Below, piece after piece: positions 35,325 to 44,481 of a DNA stretch of 64,000 bases (the first letter of the stretch is position 1; every line of letters starts with the position of its first letter). This stretch comes from Lactobacillus sp. CBA3606 (lineage in GTDB: Bacteria > Bacillota > Bacilli > Lactobacillales > Lactobacillaceae), in the NCBI RefSeq assembly GCF_002970935.1, contig NZ_CP027194.1:930001-994000 (forward strand), written 5' to 3'. The position numbers and the translations under genes were made by a program. The notes under the pieces were generated by a model. That model was not told the origin of the DNA. It did no database searches and saw only the letters and a program-made list of their open reading frames with translations.

Positions 35325-36037
35325 TTGTCAACCTCCGCTAGGGCCGCTAACGTGACGGTCCCTTCATACAAGGCTTTCCCAATAATGGCGTCTTGAATTC
35401 CCATTGCCTGTAGCGTTTGGATATCGGTAATATCCCGAATCCCGCCACTGGCAATGAGTGTTGCTTGTGGTAACTTGGCTTTAAGTGCGGCCAATAAGGT
35501 GATATTAGGCCCCTGCATCGTGCCATCGCGCGCCACATCCGTCACGACAAACTGTTTGGCACCACTCGCCATCATCGTTGCCATCAAAGTACTCATCTTT
35601 GTTTGGGATTGTTCTAACCAACCATTAATTGCAACTTGACCGTGATTACCATCCATCCCAATTACAATGCGGTCGGCGCCAAAATCAGCCAGTAAGCGTT
35701 GCACCAAGGCCGGCTGGGTTAATGCCGCCGAGCCGATGATCAACCGGTCAACCCCTAACTTTAAGTAACGGGCAGCTAAGTCATAACGACGAATTCCGCC
35801 GCCCAGTTCCAAGGTGCCTGTAAAAGCTTGCCGAATCGCCGTGATGGTCGCCAAATTTTCTGGTTGTCCTGACTTGGCACCATCTAAATCAACTAAGTGT
35901 AATTGTGCTAATCCCGCAGCTTGGATCTGCTGCGCTTGTTGCACCGGGTCGGCATTAATGAGGGTCGTCTGGGTAAAGTCCCCCTGATACAAGCGGACAC
36001 TTTGCCCGGCTTTTAAATCAATTGCTGGAAAAATCAT
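35306..36037 (-). CDS. hisA: ProFAR isomerase
   Basis: 243 residues from ATG 36037 (MIFPAIDLK, the normal family start); a GTG at 36043 is less likely. Barrel with catalytic Asp in AIDLK and [14 protein letters not shown]. Overlaps the end of hisH by 20 bp. Confidence 0.95.
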   Translation of the reverse strand: MIFPAIDLKAGQSVRLYQGDFTQTTLINADPVQQAQQIQAAGLAQLHLVDLDGAKSGQPENLATITAIRQAFTGTLELGGGIRRYDLAARYLKLGVDRLIIGSAALTQPALVQRLLADFGADRIVIGMDGNHGQVAINGWLEQSQTKMSTLMATMMASGAKQFVVTDVARDGTMQGPNITLLAALKAKLPQATLIASGGIRDITDIQTLQAMGIQDAIIGKALYEGTVTLAALAEVDKCSQND

Positions 36038-36644
36038 TTGCACTCACCATTTTCTTAAAAGTTGCTAACTGGTCTAAGCCAACTTGTCCACTCTTTTCAG
36101 GATGAAATTGCATCCCAATCACGTTTTGTTTTTGCACGATACTTGGCACCGTCACGCCATGTTGGACGCTGGCGACAATCTGATTAGCTGGACTAACGGC
36201 ATAATACGAATGCACAAAATAAGTATACGCACCGTCAATGCCAACAAACGGCGTTGTCGGTCGTTGGACGTGGTTCTCATTCCAGCCCATTTGTGGTACT
36301 TTCACCCCTAAATCGGTTGGCAAGGCGGCCACGTTCCCGGTTAATAAGCCCAGACCGGGATGCACTCCATATTCAGTGCTGCTCTCAAATAACAACTGCA
36401 TGCCCAAACAAATCCCGAGCATCGGTTTACCATCACGGCCCAAGCGTTGCAATACCGGGACAAGTTGCCGTTCGGTCAAAGCCTGCATGGCGGCTGCAAA
36501 AGCTCCCACACCGGGTAAAATAACGGCTTCTGCTTGAGCTAAGACGGTCGGATCAGCGGTTAAAACCGTCGGTACCTTTAAATACGTCAAAGCTTTTTGA
36601 AGATTGCGGGTATTACCCGTATCATAATCTACAATTGCAAACAT
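36018..36644 (-). CDS. hisH: Imidazole glycerol phosphate synthase, glutaminase subunit
   Basis: 208 residues, class I amidotransferase. Nucleophile Cys in MLGICLGMQLLFESS, and the His/Glu pair in MQFHPEKSGQVG. Starts at the hisB stop (TAG ATG). Supplies ammonia to HisF. Confidence 0.96.
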   Translation of the reverse strand: MFAIVDYDTGNTRNLQKALTYLKVPTVLTADPTVLAQAEAVILPGVGAFAAAMQALTERQLVPVLQRLGRDGKPMLGICLGMQLLFESSTEYGVHPGLGLLTGNVAALPTDLGVKVPQMGWNENHVQRPTTPFVGIDGAYTYFVHSYYAVSPANQIVASVQHGVTVPSIVQKQNVIGMQFHPEKSGQVGLDQLATFKKMVSANDFSSN

Positions 36645-37229
36645 CTAAATCACACCCTTGGTGGAATTGACCCCGATAATATCTGGATTAACCGTGACGG
36701 CTGCCCGCATCGCTCGACCGAAGGCTTTGAACAAACTTTCAATTTTGTGATGTGTATTGCGGCCATATAAGATCCGCGCATGTAAATTCATTTCGGTCGC
36801 AAACGCCACGGCTTGAAAGAAATCTTCAATCGTTTCCGTATCGAGACCGCCTAAGCGGGGGTTAGTTAATTCTGCATCAAAGACCAAATAAGAACGGCCG
36901 CTCAAATCCACACTGACTTGTCCCAGCGTTTCATCCATTGGAACAAATTCAGTCCCATAGCGTTCAATCCCGACTTTGTCACCCAAGGCTTGTTTGAAAC
37001 ATTCGCCTAAGACAATCCCAGTATCCTCAGTCGTATGGTGCGGGTCAACATCTAAATCCCCATGTGCTTTGACAACCAAGCCAAAGCGCCCATGTTTCGC
37101 AAATAACGTGAGCATGTGATTCAAAAAGCCAATGCCGGTATCAATCTGAATACCACTTTGTTCATCCAAATTTAAGCTAATTTCAATTTGCGTTTCTTTA
37201 GTTTCACGCTTAATCGTTGCTTGTCGCAT
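36645..37229 (-). CDS. hisB: Imidazole glycerol phosphate dehydratase
   Basis: 194 residues, monofunctional (no phosphatase domain). Metal-binding [13 protein letters not shown] and a second [16 protein letters not shown] site. The phosphatase step is provided by the separate hisK. Ribosome site GGAGG overlaps the hisD stop. Confidence 0.96.
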   Translation of the reverse strand: MRQATIKRETKETQIEISLNLDEQSGIQIDTGIGFLNHMLTLFAKHGRFGLVVKAHGDLDVDPHHTTEDTGIVLGECFKQALGDKVGIERYGTEFVPMDETLGQVSVDLSGRSYLVFDAELTNPRLGGLDTETIEDFFQAVAFATEMNLHARILYGRNTHHKIESLFKAFGRAMRAAVTVNPDIIGVNSTKGVI

Positions 37230-37241
37230 CTGCTTGACCTC

Positions 37242-38528
37242 CTAGTCGTAATACGTATCAAAGCGGGCTTCAATCGCACGCGCATGACCTTCTAAGCCTT
37301 CGACCCGTGCTAATGTCGTAATTGCATCCGCTTCTTTAGCCAGTGCCGCACGCGTATATTGCACAAACGAGGTTCGTTTGACAAAGTCGTAGACCCCTAA
37401 TGGTGAAGAAAACCGGGCCGTCCCACTGGTTGGTAAGATATGATTAGGCCCCGCCACATAATCTCCCAGCGGTTCCGAGGCGTAACGGCCTAAGAAGACT
37501 GAACCCGCATTTTTAATCAAACTCAAATATTGTGTTGGATTTTCCAATTGTATCTCTAAATGTTCTGGTGCCACCGTGTTCATCAGGTCAAACATTGCCG
37601 TCACTTGATCCACCACTGCGATGAAGCCTTTATTATTAACCGCCGCCGTCGCGATCTCCCTTCGTGGTAAAACTTTCAATTGTCGCGTCACGTTATCACT
37701 AACAGCTTGGGCTAATTTAGAACTATCGGTAATTAGAATTGGCCGTGCCAACGGATCATGTTCTGCTTGGCTGAGTAAATCAGCCGCTAACTCACGTGGA
37801 TTAGCACTATCATCTGCAATAATCCCGATTTCCGATGGGCCAGCCACCATATCAATTGCGACCTGACCAAAGACTTGCTTTTTCGCCGTTGCAACGAAGA
37901 CATTCCCCGGACCGATAATCTTATCCACTTGTGGAATTGATTCAGTCCCATAAGCTAAAGCCGCAATCGCCTGGGCACCGCCAACTTGATAAATCGCATC
38001 GACGCCCGCAATTTTAGCCGCCGCTAACACCGCCGGATTAATCCCCGCTTTTTGTGGCGGTGTGACCATAATAATTTCATTCACGCCTGCAATCTTAGCC
38101 GGTAAGGCACTCATCAAAATAGTCGATGGATAAGCGGCGGTCCCACCTGGCACATAGAGCCCGACCCGATTCAAGGGTAATAATTTTTGTCCCCGTAAGA
38201 CCCCTGGTTGTTCCGTATCCATAAAACCAGTCGCCTTTTCCTTCTCATGAAAGCTCGTAATGTTACGCTTGGCTAACATTAATGCCGCTTTCACTTGGGG
38301 GTCTAATTGCTCATATGCCGCATCAATAGTCGCCGTCGATAACTTAAACGCCTCAATATCGACTTGATCAAATTGCTTTTCATACGCTTTTAAAGCCGTA
38401 TCGCCCTCTTTAATCACCCGGGCAATAATTTTTTGAACGGCTAAACCAACTTTTTCATCTGTTAATTGTTGCGTTTTAGTTTGGACCAGTTTTTTTAAGG
38501 TCGCTAAATCTTCATTAATAATTTTCAT
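37242..38528 (-). CDS. hisD: Histidinol dehydrogenase
   Basis: 428 residues from ATG 38528, eight bases after AAAGGAG; its ATGA overlaps the hisG stop. Motifs VGLYVPGGTAAYPSTILM, GPGNVFVATAKK, SEIGIIADDSANP and the Zn/catalytic SQAEHDP and AGPNHILPTSGTARF. Two-step oxidation of histidinol to histidine. Confidence 0.96.
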   Translation of the reverse strand: MKIINEDLATLKKLVQTKTQQLTDEKVGLAVQKIIARVIKEGDTALKAYEKQFDQVDIEAFKLSTATIDAAYEQLDPQVKAALMLAKRNITSFHEKEKATGFMDTEQPGVLRGQKLLPLNRVGLYVPGGTAAYPSTILMSALPAKIAGVNEIIMVTPPQKAGINPAVLAAAKIAGVDAIYQVGGAQAIAALAYGTESIPQVDKIIGPGNVFVATAKKQVFGQVAIDMVAGPSEIGIIADDSANPRELAADLLSQAEHDPLARPILITDSSKLAQAVSDNVTRQLKVLPRREIATAAVNNKGFIAVVDQVTAMFDLMNTVAPEHLEIQLENPTQYLSLIKNAGSVFLGRYASEPLGDYVAGPNHILPTSGTARFSSPLGVYDFVKRTSFVQYTRAALAKEADAITTLARVEGLEGHARAIEARFDTYYD

Positions 38529-39178
38529 GACAAACACTCCTTTGGTTGTTCCACGACTGTCGCTAAGCGATCGACCAACTCATAAATAGCGCTTTGATGC
38601 TGTTTCAACGCCAAGCGGTTCACGACTAAGCGGGTCGAGACCGTCTGTAAATAATCATAAATCTGTAAGTGGTTCTCACGAATGGTGGTTCCGGTCTCTG
38701 TAATATCCACAATGGCATCCGCCAACCCGGTTAGCGGCGCTAGTTCCACCGAACCTTCAATCTTAATAATCTCCACATCTTGCCCCAATTGATCAAAATA
38801 GCGCTTCGTAATTAAGGGATACTTCGTGCCAATAATTTTGCGTTTGGGCGCTTGCGGATCAAAATCTGCCGTTGAAGCTAAGACGAACTGGCACCGGCCG
38901 ACACCCAAGTCCAACAATTCATATTGCGTGCTCTGGTGTTCAATCAAAATATCACTGCCGACGATCCCAATATCGGCAGCCCCACGTTCTAAAAACGTGG
39001 TCACATCAGGGCCTTTCGCTAAAATAAATTCATAGGGTTGCGTTGTGGAATCAAAGATCAAGCGCCGTTGCTTATTACGGACCAGCGAACAGTCAATCCC
39101 GGCTTGTTCTAACAACGGCAACACTTGTTGTTCAACGCGCCCCTTAGTCAATGCAATTTTTAAACGTTCTGCTGTCAT
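38525..39178 (-). CDS. hisG: ATP phosphoribosyltransferase, short catalytic subunit
   Basis: 217 residues, the short form lacking the C-terminal regulatory domain, so it needs HisZ. Motifs LKIALTKGRV, GAADIGIVGSDIL and DAIVDITETGTTIRENHL. Commits ATP and PRPP to histidine. Two bp after the hisZ stop. Confidence 0.96.
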   Translation of the reverse strand: MTAERLKIALTKGRVEQQVLPLLEQAGIDCSLVRNKQRRLIFDSTTQPYEFILAKGPDVTTFLERGAADIGIVGSDILIEHQSTQYELLDLGVGRCQFVLASTADFDPQAPKRKIIGTKYPLITKRYFDQLGQDVEIIKIEGSVELAPLTGLADAIVDITETGTTIRENHLQIYDYLQTVSTRLVVNRLALKQHQSAIYELVDRLATVVEQPKECLS

Positions 39179-39180
39179 AA

Positions 39181-40323
39181 TTAAGCCCCTTTTGTCAAAT
39201 CAACCAACGTTGCACCCATTTGTTGCGCTTCCACTCGTGCTAGCGCCAACGTCGGTGCCAAACTTAAAGTTGCATTTGGTTGGGCGGCTAGTCTTTTTTC
39301 AGCTTGCGACCATTGGGCTGGTTCAAAGTATAGTAATTGTTTAGCCGGTGGTGTCGTCGTATCAAGCGCCAATTCCGTCAATAAATCAACATCTAAGCCC
39401 ATCCCGACGGCTGGTTCACTTTGTGCTTGGAAGTTCGCCAGTAGTTGGTCATAGCGACCACCGCTGAACAAGTAACCGGCACCAGCTTGTGAATACCCCC
39501 GAAAGGTCAAGCCGGTATAATATTTTTGTGGCGCTTGACTACTCAAATCCAGTGACACCGCCTGATTCGGCATGGTACGTTGCATCCACGCAACGACCGC
39601 GCGTAAGCGTTCGATACTTGGCTTAACGCTGGCCGGTAATGGTGCGGCCGTTAGCTGGGCTAAAATCAACGCCGGCTTGCCAAACAACCGTGGCCATTTT
39701 TGTAAGAAGTCATATAACGGTTCAGCTTGATAGGTCGCAATCAACGCATCATATTGTGGAATCTGCTTATTGAACAAGGCCTGCTTAATGGCAGTTTGCC
39801 GGGTCACATCCGTCGTCAGGCTCGCCACGACTTGTTGGGCGAACTGCGCATCGCCAAGTTCGATTTCAACGGCATCGGCGATTAGCGCCGTACTCAATTG
39901 ATTCGCAATCGTGAGACATTCCAGTTCAGCCTTAATCGAGGCATACCCGATTAGCTCAACCCCCGCTTGCGTCATTTGGTTATAAGAACCTGACAACCGC
40001 CGACTCACTCGGAAAATATCGCCAACGTAGCCAAATTTTTGGGGTAATGGAATCTTAGTCGCACTCAGAAAACGCGCAATTGGCAACGTTAGATCCGGGC
40101 GTAACACCAACGTCTGCCCTTCCGCATCTAATAACCGATACATTTGGTAGCTGCCCATTTGGTAAGGATCAAAGACCGCTTGATGCTCTAATAATGGTGT
40201 GGCAATGGCCGCTAAGCCTCGCTGTCTAAAATGGGCCTGAATCACCGCGATTAATTGCTGTTTTCTGGCTGCCCGCCGACCAAATTCATCGCGAGTCCCA
40301 AGTGGTAAAAGATTACTTAACAT
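39181..40323 (-). CDS. hisZ: HisZ, regulatory subunit of ATP phosphoribosyltransferase
   Basis: 380 residues from ATG 40323, seven bases after AGGAGG. A histidyl-tRNA-synthetase-like fold (LLPLGTRDEFGRRAA, LVLRPDLTLPIARFL, YTGLTFRGYSQAGAGYLFSGGRYD) lacking the anticodon-binding domain. First gene of the operon, directly behind the His T-box. Gives feedback sensitivity to short HisG. Confidence 0.94.
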   Translation of the reverse strand: MLSNLLPLGTRDEFGRRAARKQQLIAVIQAHFRQRGLAAIATPLLEHQAVFDPYQMGSYQMYRLLDAEGQTLVLRPDLTLPIARFLSATKIPLPQKFGYVGDIFRVSRRLSGSYNQMTQAGVELIGYASIKAELECLTIANQLSTALIADAVEIELGDAQFAQQVVASLTTDVTRQTAIKQALFNKQIPQYDALIATYQAEPLYDFLQKWPRLFGKPALILAQLTAAPLPASVKPSIERLRAVVAWMQRTMPNQAVSLDLSSQAPQKYYTGLTFRGYSQAGAGYLFSGGRYDQLLANFQAQSEPAVGMGLDVDLLTELALDTTTPPAKQLLYFEPAQWSQAEKRLAAQPNATLSLAPTLALARVEAQQMGATLVDLTKGA

Positions 40324-40365
40324 TGTCAATCCTCCTTAACTTTCGTTCGCCTAGTTTAATTTAAA

Positions 40366-40674
40366 TAAAAAAACGCCCCATTAGCAAAATTGCTAAAAGG
40401 ACGTTTAACCGTGGTTCCACCTTAATTCGTTACCAGCTCACACTGATAACCTCATGTTGACTGATTGTCAACTTGGATAACGAAACCATTCGGCTAAGGC
40501 TAATGCGACAGGTTCACCTTAGCAGTTCATAGATGTGGGTTCGCTGATAATATCTGCCCGGTTCTCAGCTATCCGGACTCTCTGGATGAGGAATTTATCA
40601 GTTACTTTTTCTAATCAGAACTTTTTATTAAATTTTAATTAGTTGTTTAATTTAAAATTCATTTTAGTGGTCAA
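40366..40674 (-). promoter_or_regulatory. Histidine T-box leader of the his operon
   Basis: Possible -35 TTGACC (40669-40674). Stem I has CTGATAA/TTATCAG above the specifier loop, CCAGAGAGTCC, and specifier CAC followed by A (40535-40537). T-box element GGTGGAACCACGG (40408-40421), then a terminator hairpin ending in GGCGTTTTTTT (about 40370-40406). The TGGA would ideally pair with a U at tRNA position 73, whereas tRNA-His usually has C, a mismatch worth noting. Low charged tRNA-His would allow the ten-gene operon to be transcribed. Confidence 0.92.
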
Positions 40675-40685
40675 AAACTCATTTG

Positions 40686-41522
40686 TCAACCATTAATTAA
40701 AGCAATTGCTAAATGTTGCCCGTGACCAACGCTTTGAATATCATGCGCATCAGAACCGTATATTAGCGGTATACCACGTTTTTTAGCCCGTTCTAAGATT
40801 TGATGACCGGGATAAAAATCATTACAAAATGGTTTAAATAAACCAGCCAAGTTTAAATCAATTTCACGATTTTGCCATTTTATCTGATCTAAAATCTCAT
40901 CAACCAAAGCGAGATTGGTCGCATCTAAAGGCGCCGTTAAGTTAAAACGGTCTTGAAACTTGCGAATTAAACTCATATGACCAATACGTTGCGGCGCAGT
41001 CGGACCTAAATCAGCGACGACCGAAGCCAAAACTGTTTGATAATACTGATTGAACAGCACTTGCGGTTGGTTGAGCCATGCTTCAAACCCAGTTTCAAAA
41101 TCCGTCAACGTATCATCCAAACACCAAAATTTTTGATCCGTGCCCCGCATAAAATGCACTGACAAAATGTTTTCTTGCGTTTGTGGCCCATATTCATTTA
41201 AAAATGCCCGCGTCCATGCCACCTGATCCGGCAAGAAATCCACTTCGAAACCAACGGAAATCGCTAATTGACTGGCATATTTCTTTTGTAATGCCCGCGC
41301 CAGCTTTAAGTAATCGGGGACCAGCGCTAACGGCAACGATGCCGTGGTAAAGCCAGTTAGCTGTCCCGCATATTGTTGCTTAAAATCCGGCGGTAACGGG
41401 GCATGTTCCGTAATGCAATACTTCTGCATTCCCAATTGAATCGCACGTTGAATCATTTTTTCAGTGGCTTCACCACTACCGTGCGGACATAGTTCAGTAT
41501 GTGTATGACCATCCATTAACAT
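40686..41522 (-). CDS. hisK: Histidinol-phosphatase, PHP family
   Basis: 278 residues. PHP metal motifs DGHTHTELCPHG (near N-terminus), EHAPLPPDFK, the VGFEVDFL segment and C-terminal YGSDAH. Same family as B. subtilis HisJ/HisK. It lies upstream of the T-box rather than inside the operon, so it is transcribed separately and may escape control by tRNA-His. Supplies the phosphatase missing from the monofunctional HisB. Ribosome site AAAGGAGC. Confidence 0.92.
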   Translation of the reverse strand: MLMDGHTHTELCPHGSGEATEKMIQRAIQLGMQKYCITEHAPLPPDFKQQYAGQLTGFTTASLPLALVPDYLKLARALQKKYASQLAISVGFEVDFLPDQVAWTRAFLNEYGPQTQENILSVHFMRGTDQKFWCLDDTLTDFETGFEAWLNQPQVLFNQYYQTVLASVVADLGPTAPQRIGHMSLIRKFQDRFNLTAPLDATNLALVDEILDQIKWQNREIDLNLAGLFKPFCNDFYPGHQILERAKKRGIPLIYGSDAHDIQSVGHGQHLAIALING

Positions 41523-41651
41523 GTTGTTCAGCTCCTTTTAAAGTTAGCCTATGGTACTAATTGCCCATAATTCAAACACATCTACTACCAAATAGCAATC
41601 GGTTTTAAACGTAGTTGCCCCACTTTTACCCGTTTTGACCCCAAATAAATC

Positions 41652-41673
41652 ACTAAATTTTCACTAATTTAGT
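41652..41673 (+). promoter_or_regulatory. Inverted repeat upstream of the VanZ-RDD gene
   Basis: ACTAAATT-TTCACT-AATTTAGT, 8-bp perfect arms, about 90 bp before the start codon and just upstream of a TATATT. Could be an operator. Regulator unknown. Confidence 0.3.
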
Positions 41674-41761
41674 TATATTATGAGAAAAAAAGACTTATTA
41701 ACCATCATTCAGTCATACTTCTCCGTTACAATAAGGCTAACCAATCATCGGGGGATATCAC

Positions 41762-42925
41762 ATGCAAATACTGATCACCAAACTCTATCAACTTGGCTTA
41801 TCAAGCCAGATCGTCAAAACTTTATTGGAACCCGTTCATATTATTATTCTCGGCTTACCTTTTATAACATTATTAATTGCCATGATCATTTTAAGTCTCC
41901 AATTACACACGCAATCAACGTTGACTGAACGCAATATTATCAGCACGTATTCGTTCATTTGGTACCTGTCAGCGGCCTATTTACTGATTATCTTGCCGTT
42001 ACCTTCGCGTCGTGCAGTCGCCAGCTTAACGTCGGCCGAATACAACTTACAACCGTTTTTCTTTTTAAGTCAATTAAAGCTTTTAACTGCCTTTCAATTT
42101 AGTGATCCTAGCACTTGGCTGGCAGCATTCAAATCGTCAACTTTCTTCCAACCCTTCTTCAATGTCATCTTTTTCATGCCGATTGGCGCTTACTTAAAAT
42201 GGCGCCATCACTGGCCGCTTTGGTTAATTACGTTAACCAGCTTTGCGATTTCATTATTCTTTGAAACGACCCAGCTCACTGGCCTCTATGGTTATTACAC
42301 TCGCGCTTATCGCATGTTTGATGTCGACGACTTGATGACTAATACATTAGGTGGTTGGGCTGGCGCCGTGGCTTTAAGTTTCATCCCACATCGTTGGCGT
42401 GAAACCGACCACTCGACGCGCTTAGATTCGCAGACCCATCCGATTAATTGGCGCCGTATTTTGGCTCTAGTGATTGATTGGCTTGCCATCGCCGGCTTTG
42501 ATGTTATCTATTTCGTCCTGGTTAAACACTTTGCTTGGCCGTTAACCCATGACTTCCGTTGGTTATACCTAGCCGATATCGTTCTCTTCTTCTGGCTACC
42601 AGCAACCTTTAATGGTGGCAAAACCCTCGGCGGCTGGCTTATGAACAGTCGCCTAGTTGCAAGTGATGGGCAACCCGCCCGTGGTTGGCAGTTAGTCATC
42701 CATTATGCCGGCCTCTATCTAGTAAGCTTACCCTTGCTATTCCTAGATTTGTGGCTGTTTAATCGCCTGGGTAACGTCCCTAGTGCGGCTTTGAATCGAC
42801 TCGATATTTACTTGGTCATTGTCTCCCTGATGCTGTTGATTATTAGTTATGATCTTTTACTAGCTTTCTTCAGTCGCAAGCATCAGCTCTGGTGTGAACG
42901 GCTTAGTCGCACCACGGTCGTCTAA
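41762..42925 (+). CDS. VanZ-RDD fusion membrane protein
   Basis: 387 residues. The N-terminal half is a VanZ-like domain: FMPIGAYLKWR, a Glu in FFETTQLTGLYG and RMFDVDDLMTNTLGGWAG. The C-terminal half (from about 225) is an RDD domain with the Arg and Asp pair RILALVIDWLAI and GKTLGGWLMNSRLV. About nine or ten membrane segments. VanZ-type proteins affect teicoplanin sensitivity and envelope stress; RDD proteins are linked to ion or osmotic functions. Fusions are known in Firmicutes; the role is unclear. Ribosome site GGGGGA. Confidence 0.85.
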   Translation: MQILITKLYQLGLSSQIVKTLLEPVHIIILGLPFITLLIAMIILSLQLHTQSTLTERNIISTYSFIWYLSAAYLLIILPLPSRRAVASLTSAEYNLQPFFFLSQLKLLTAFQFSDPSTWLAAFKSSTFFQPFFNVIFFMPIGAYLKWRHHWPLWLITLTSFAISLFFETTQLTGLYGYYTRAYRMFDVDDLMTNTLGGWAGAVALSFIPHRWRETDHSTRLDSQTHPINWRRILALVIDWLAIAGFDVIYFVLVKHFAWPLTHDFRWLYLADIVLFFWLPATFNGGKTLGGWLMNSRLVASDGQPARGWQLVIHYAGLYLVSLPLLFLDLWLFNRLGNVPSAALNRLDIYLVIVSLMLLIISYDLLLAFFSRKHQLWCERLSRTTVV

Positions 42926-42993
42926 ATAGCGCTTTACGTTGACCCGTAAAACATGTTAAATTTAGAGTAAATCAAACTTCTGGAAGTAAGCAA

Positions 42994-43902
42994 ATGATAA
43001 AAGTACAAGCACTAAGCGACGATTTTCGCTGGGTCGCAGTAAACAACTATACCGATAACGATTATCAACAACTGGTTAATGAAGAACACGTCACCGATGA
43101 AATGCTAGGTTATGCCACCGACCGTAACGAACGGGGCCGCTTGGAATACGATGACAAGAGTGCCATCACAACCATTATTTTTGATGTTGTCACGAAGAAT
43201 ACCGATGAAGGCACTCATACCGCCCAAGTCAGCTTTATGTTAGTCGACCACACGCTCTTGACCTTTACCACTGACCACACAGCGTATGTCGATGATTTGT
43301 TAGGCGATATTATTGATGCGGATTGGGAAAAAGTGAAGCATCCGTTTGATTATATTTTCGATGTCTTGTATCAATTGTCCCGGCAGTATTTTCAGGCTAT
43401 TAACACCATCAATAAGGAACGCCAAAATATTCAATTAAAAATGCAAAAGCAAATTCAGCGGTCCGTTATTTTACAATTGATGGAATTAGAAACCACCCTA
43501 GTCTATTTTTTGACCTCTTTAAAAACGAATAACGACTTGTTGCAATCCCTCAAACGGTTTGCACCCATTAAATTTTCGACAGCCCAAAAGGAACGCCTAG
43601 ACGACATCATTGTTGAAGCACAACAAGGGCTGGAAATGGCGAACATTGCTTCTGATATTATTGGTCGGGTTTCAAATGCCTACTCAAATATTTTAGATAA
43701 CAGTCTGAACAACACGATGTGGTTATTAACCATTTTTTCAATCGTTTTGACCATTCCAAATATTGTTTTCGGCTTTTTCGGTCAAAACGTGGATCTCCCA
43801 TTTATGAAGAATCCTTTTGGTTGGGAAATTACCGTCCTAATCACGATTGGCCTTTGTGTCCTAACCATTTGGCTATTACGCCGCAACTCGTTTCACAAAT
43901 AA
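42994..43902 (+). CDS. CorA-like divalent cation channel with GQN in place of GMN
   Basis: 302 residues. Cytoplasmic alpha/beta domain, a long coiled helix (about 135-235) and two C-terminal membrane helices. The pore motif normally Gly-Met-Asn reads GQN (263-265; FGFFGQNVDLPF). CorA channels need Asn for ion dehydration; the Met position tolerates some change, and paralogues with altered motifs occur in lactobacilli. Probably a metal channel of shifted selectivity. Ribosome site is weak (GGAAG). Confidence 0.88.
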   Translation: MIKVQALSDDFRWVAVNNYTDNDYQQLVNEEHVTDEMLGYATDRNERGRLEYDDKSAITTIIFDVVTKNTDEGTHTAQVSFMLVDHTLLTFTTDHTAYVDDLLGDIIDADWEKVKHPFDYIFDVLYQLSRQYFQAINTINKERQNIQLKMQKQIQRSVILQLMELETTLVYFLTSLKTNNDLLQSLKRFAPIKFSTAQKERLDDIIVEAQQGLEMANIASDIIGRVSNAYSNILDNSLNNTMWLLTIFSIVLTIPNIVFGFFGQNVDLPFMKNPFGWEITVLITIGLCVLTIWLLRRNSFHK

Positions 43903-43931
43903 CGCATTTGACCATTAGGAGGTCTTTACAA

Positions 43932-44279
43932 ATGCCTAGTCGGATTCCAGTTACTGATACCGCTGATTATATTAGTCAGGCGGCCCCCCAGGCCCAGCCG
44001 GTGCTCCAAGCCTTGCAACAATTGATCACCACTGAATTACCGCAAGCCACGCCTAAAATAAAGTGGCACCTGCCATTTTATGACCTGGACCAAAAATACG
44101 TGAGCATTGCTGCATATAAAGCCCATGTCAGTCTCAGTATTTCAGCAGATTTATCGCCAGCCGTACTGGCAACTGCCAAAGCAGCAGGCTACACAACTGG
44201 TCAAAAGCGTTTAAACATTGCTTTTGATCAGCCGATTCCGGTGGCCTTGGTCACAGCGGTCTTAGATTTATTAAAATAA
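43932..44279 (+). CDS. DUF1801 / YdhG-like protein
   Basis: 115 residues from ATG 43932, eight bases after AGGAGG. Compact alpha+beta domain with IKWHLPFYDLDQKYVSIAAYKAHVSLSI, the signature of DUF1801 proteins, whose members include the iron chaperone Fra/YdhG. Follows corA-like gene by 30 bp and is likely cotranscribed. Function not certain. Confidence 0.8.
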   Translation: MPSRIPVTDTADYISQAAPQAQPVLQALQQLITTELPQATPKIKWHLPFYDLDQKYVSIAAYKAHVSLSISADLSPAVLATAKAAGYTTGQKRLNIAFDQPIPVALVTAVLDLLK

Positions 44280-44311
44280 CTAGCCGTTTTATGTCATTGA
44301 TTACAGCGTGG

Positions 44312-44358
44312 GTCACTTGCCTGGACAATTCTGTCCTGGTAAGTGACTTTTTTACTGG
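44312..44358 (+). terminator. Terminator of corA-like/DUF1801 operon
   Basis: GTCACTT-CC-GGACA / TGTCC-GG-AAGTGAC with three interruptions, followed by seven T. Confidence 0.8.
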
Positions 44359-44408
44359 CTAGATTTTCAGCCAGTTTAAGCTAGCGTTTGCGTTTAGTCT
44401 GCCCATAA

Positions 44409-44447
44409 CAAAAAAGCACTGTAAAACCGTATTGGTTTTACAGTGCT
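44409..44447 (-). terminator. Terminator of asd
   Basis: Perfect 14-bp stem AGCACTGTAAAACC (44415-44428) with 44434-44447, TTTTTT on the minus strand. Confidence 0.9.
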
Positions 44448-44481
44448 AATTCATGATTGGCTATTTAAGCAATTAAACCGC

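Noticed and set aside
41680-41928. 82-codon frame before the VanZ-RDD gene
   Set aside because: It overlaps the VanZ start in another frame and has no ribosome site.
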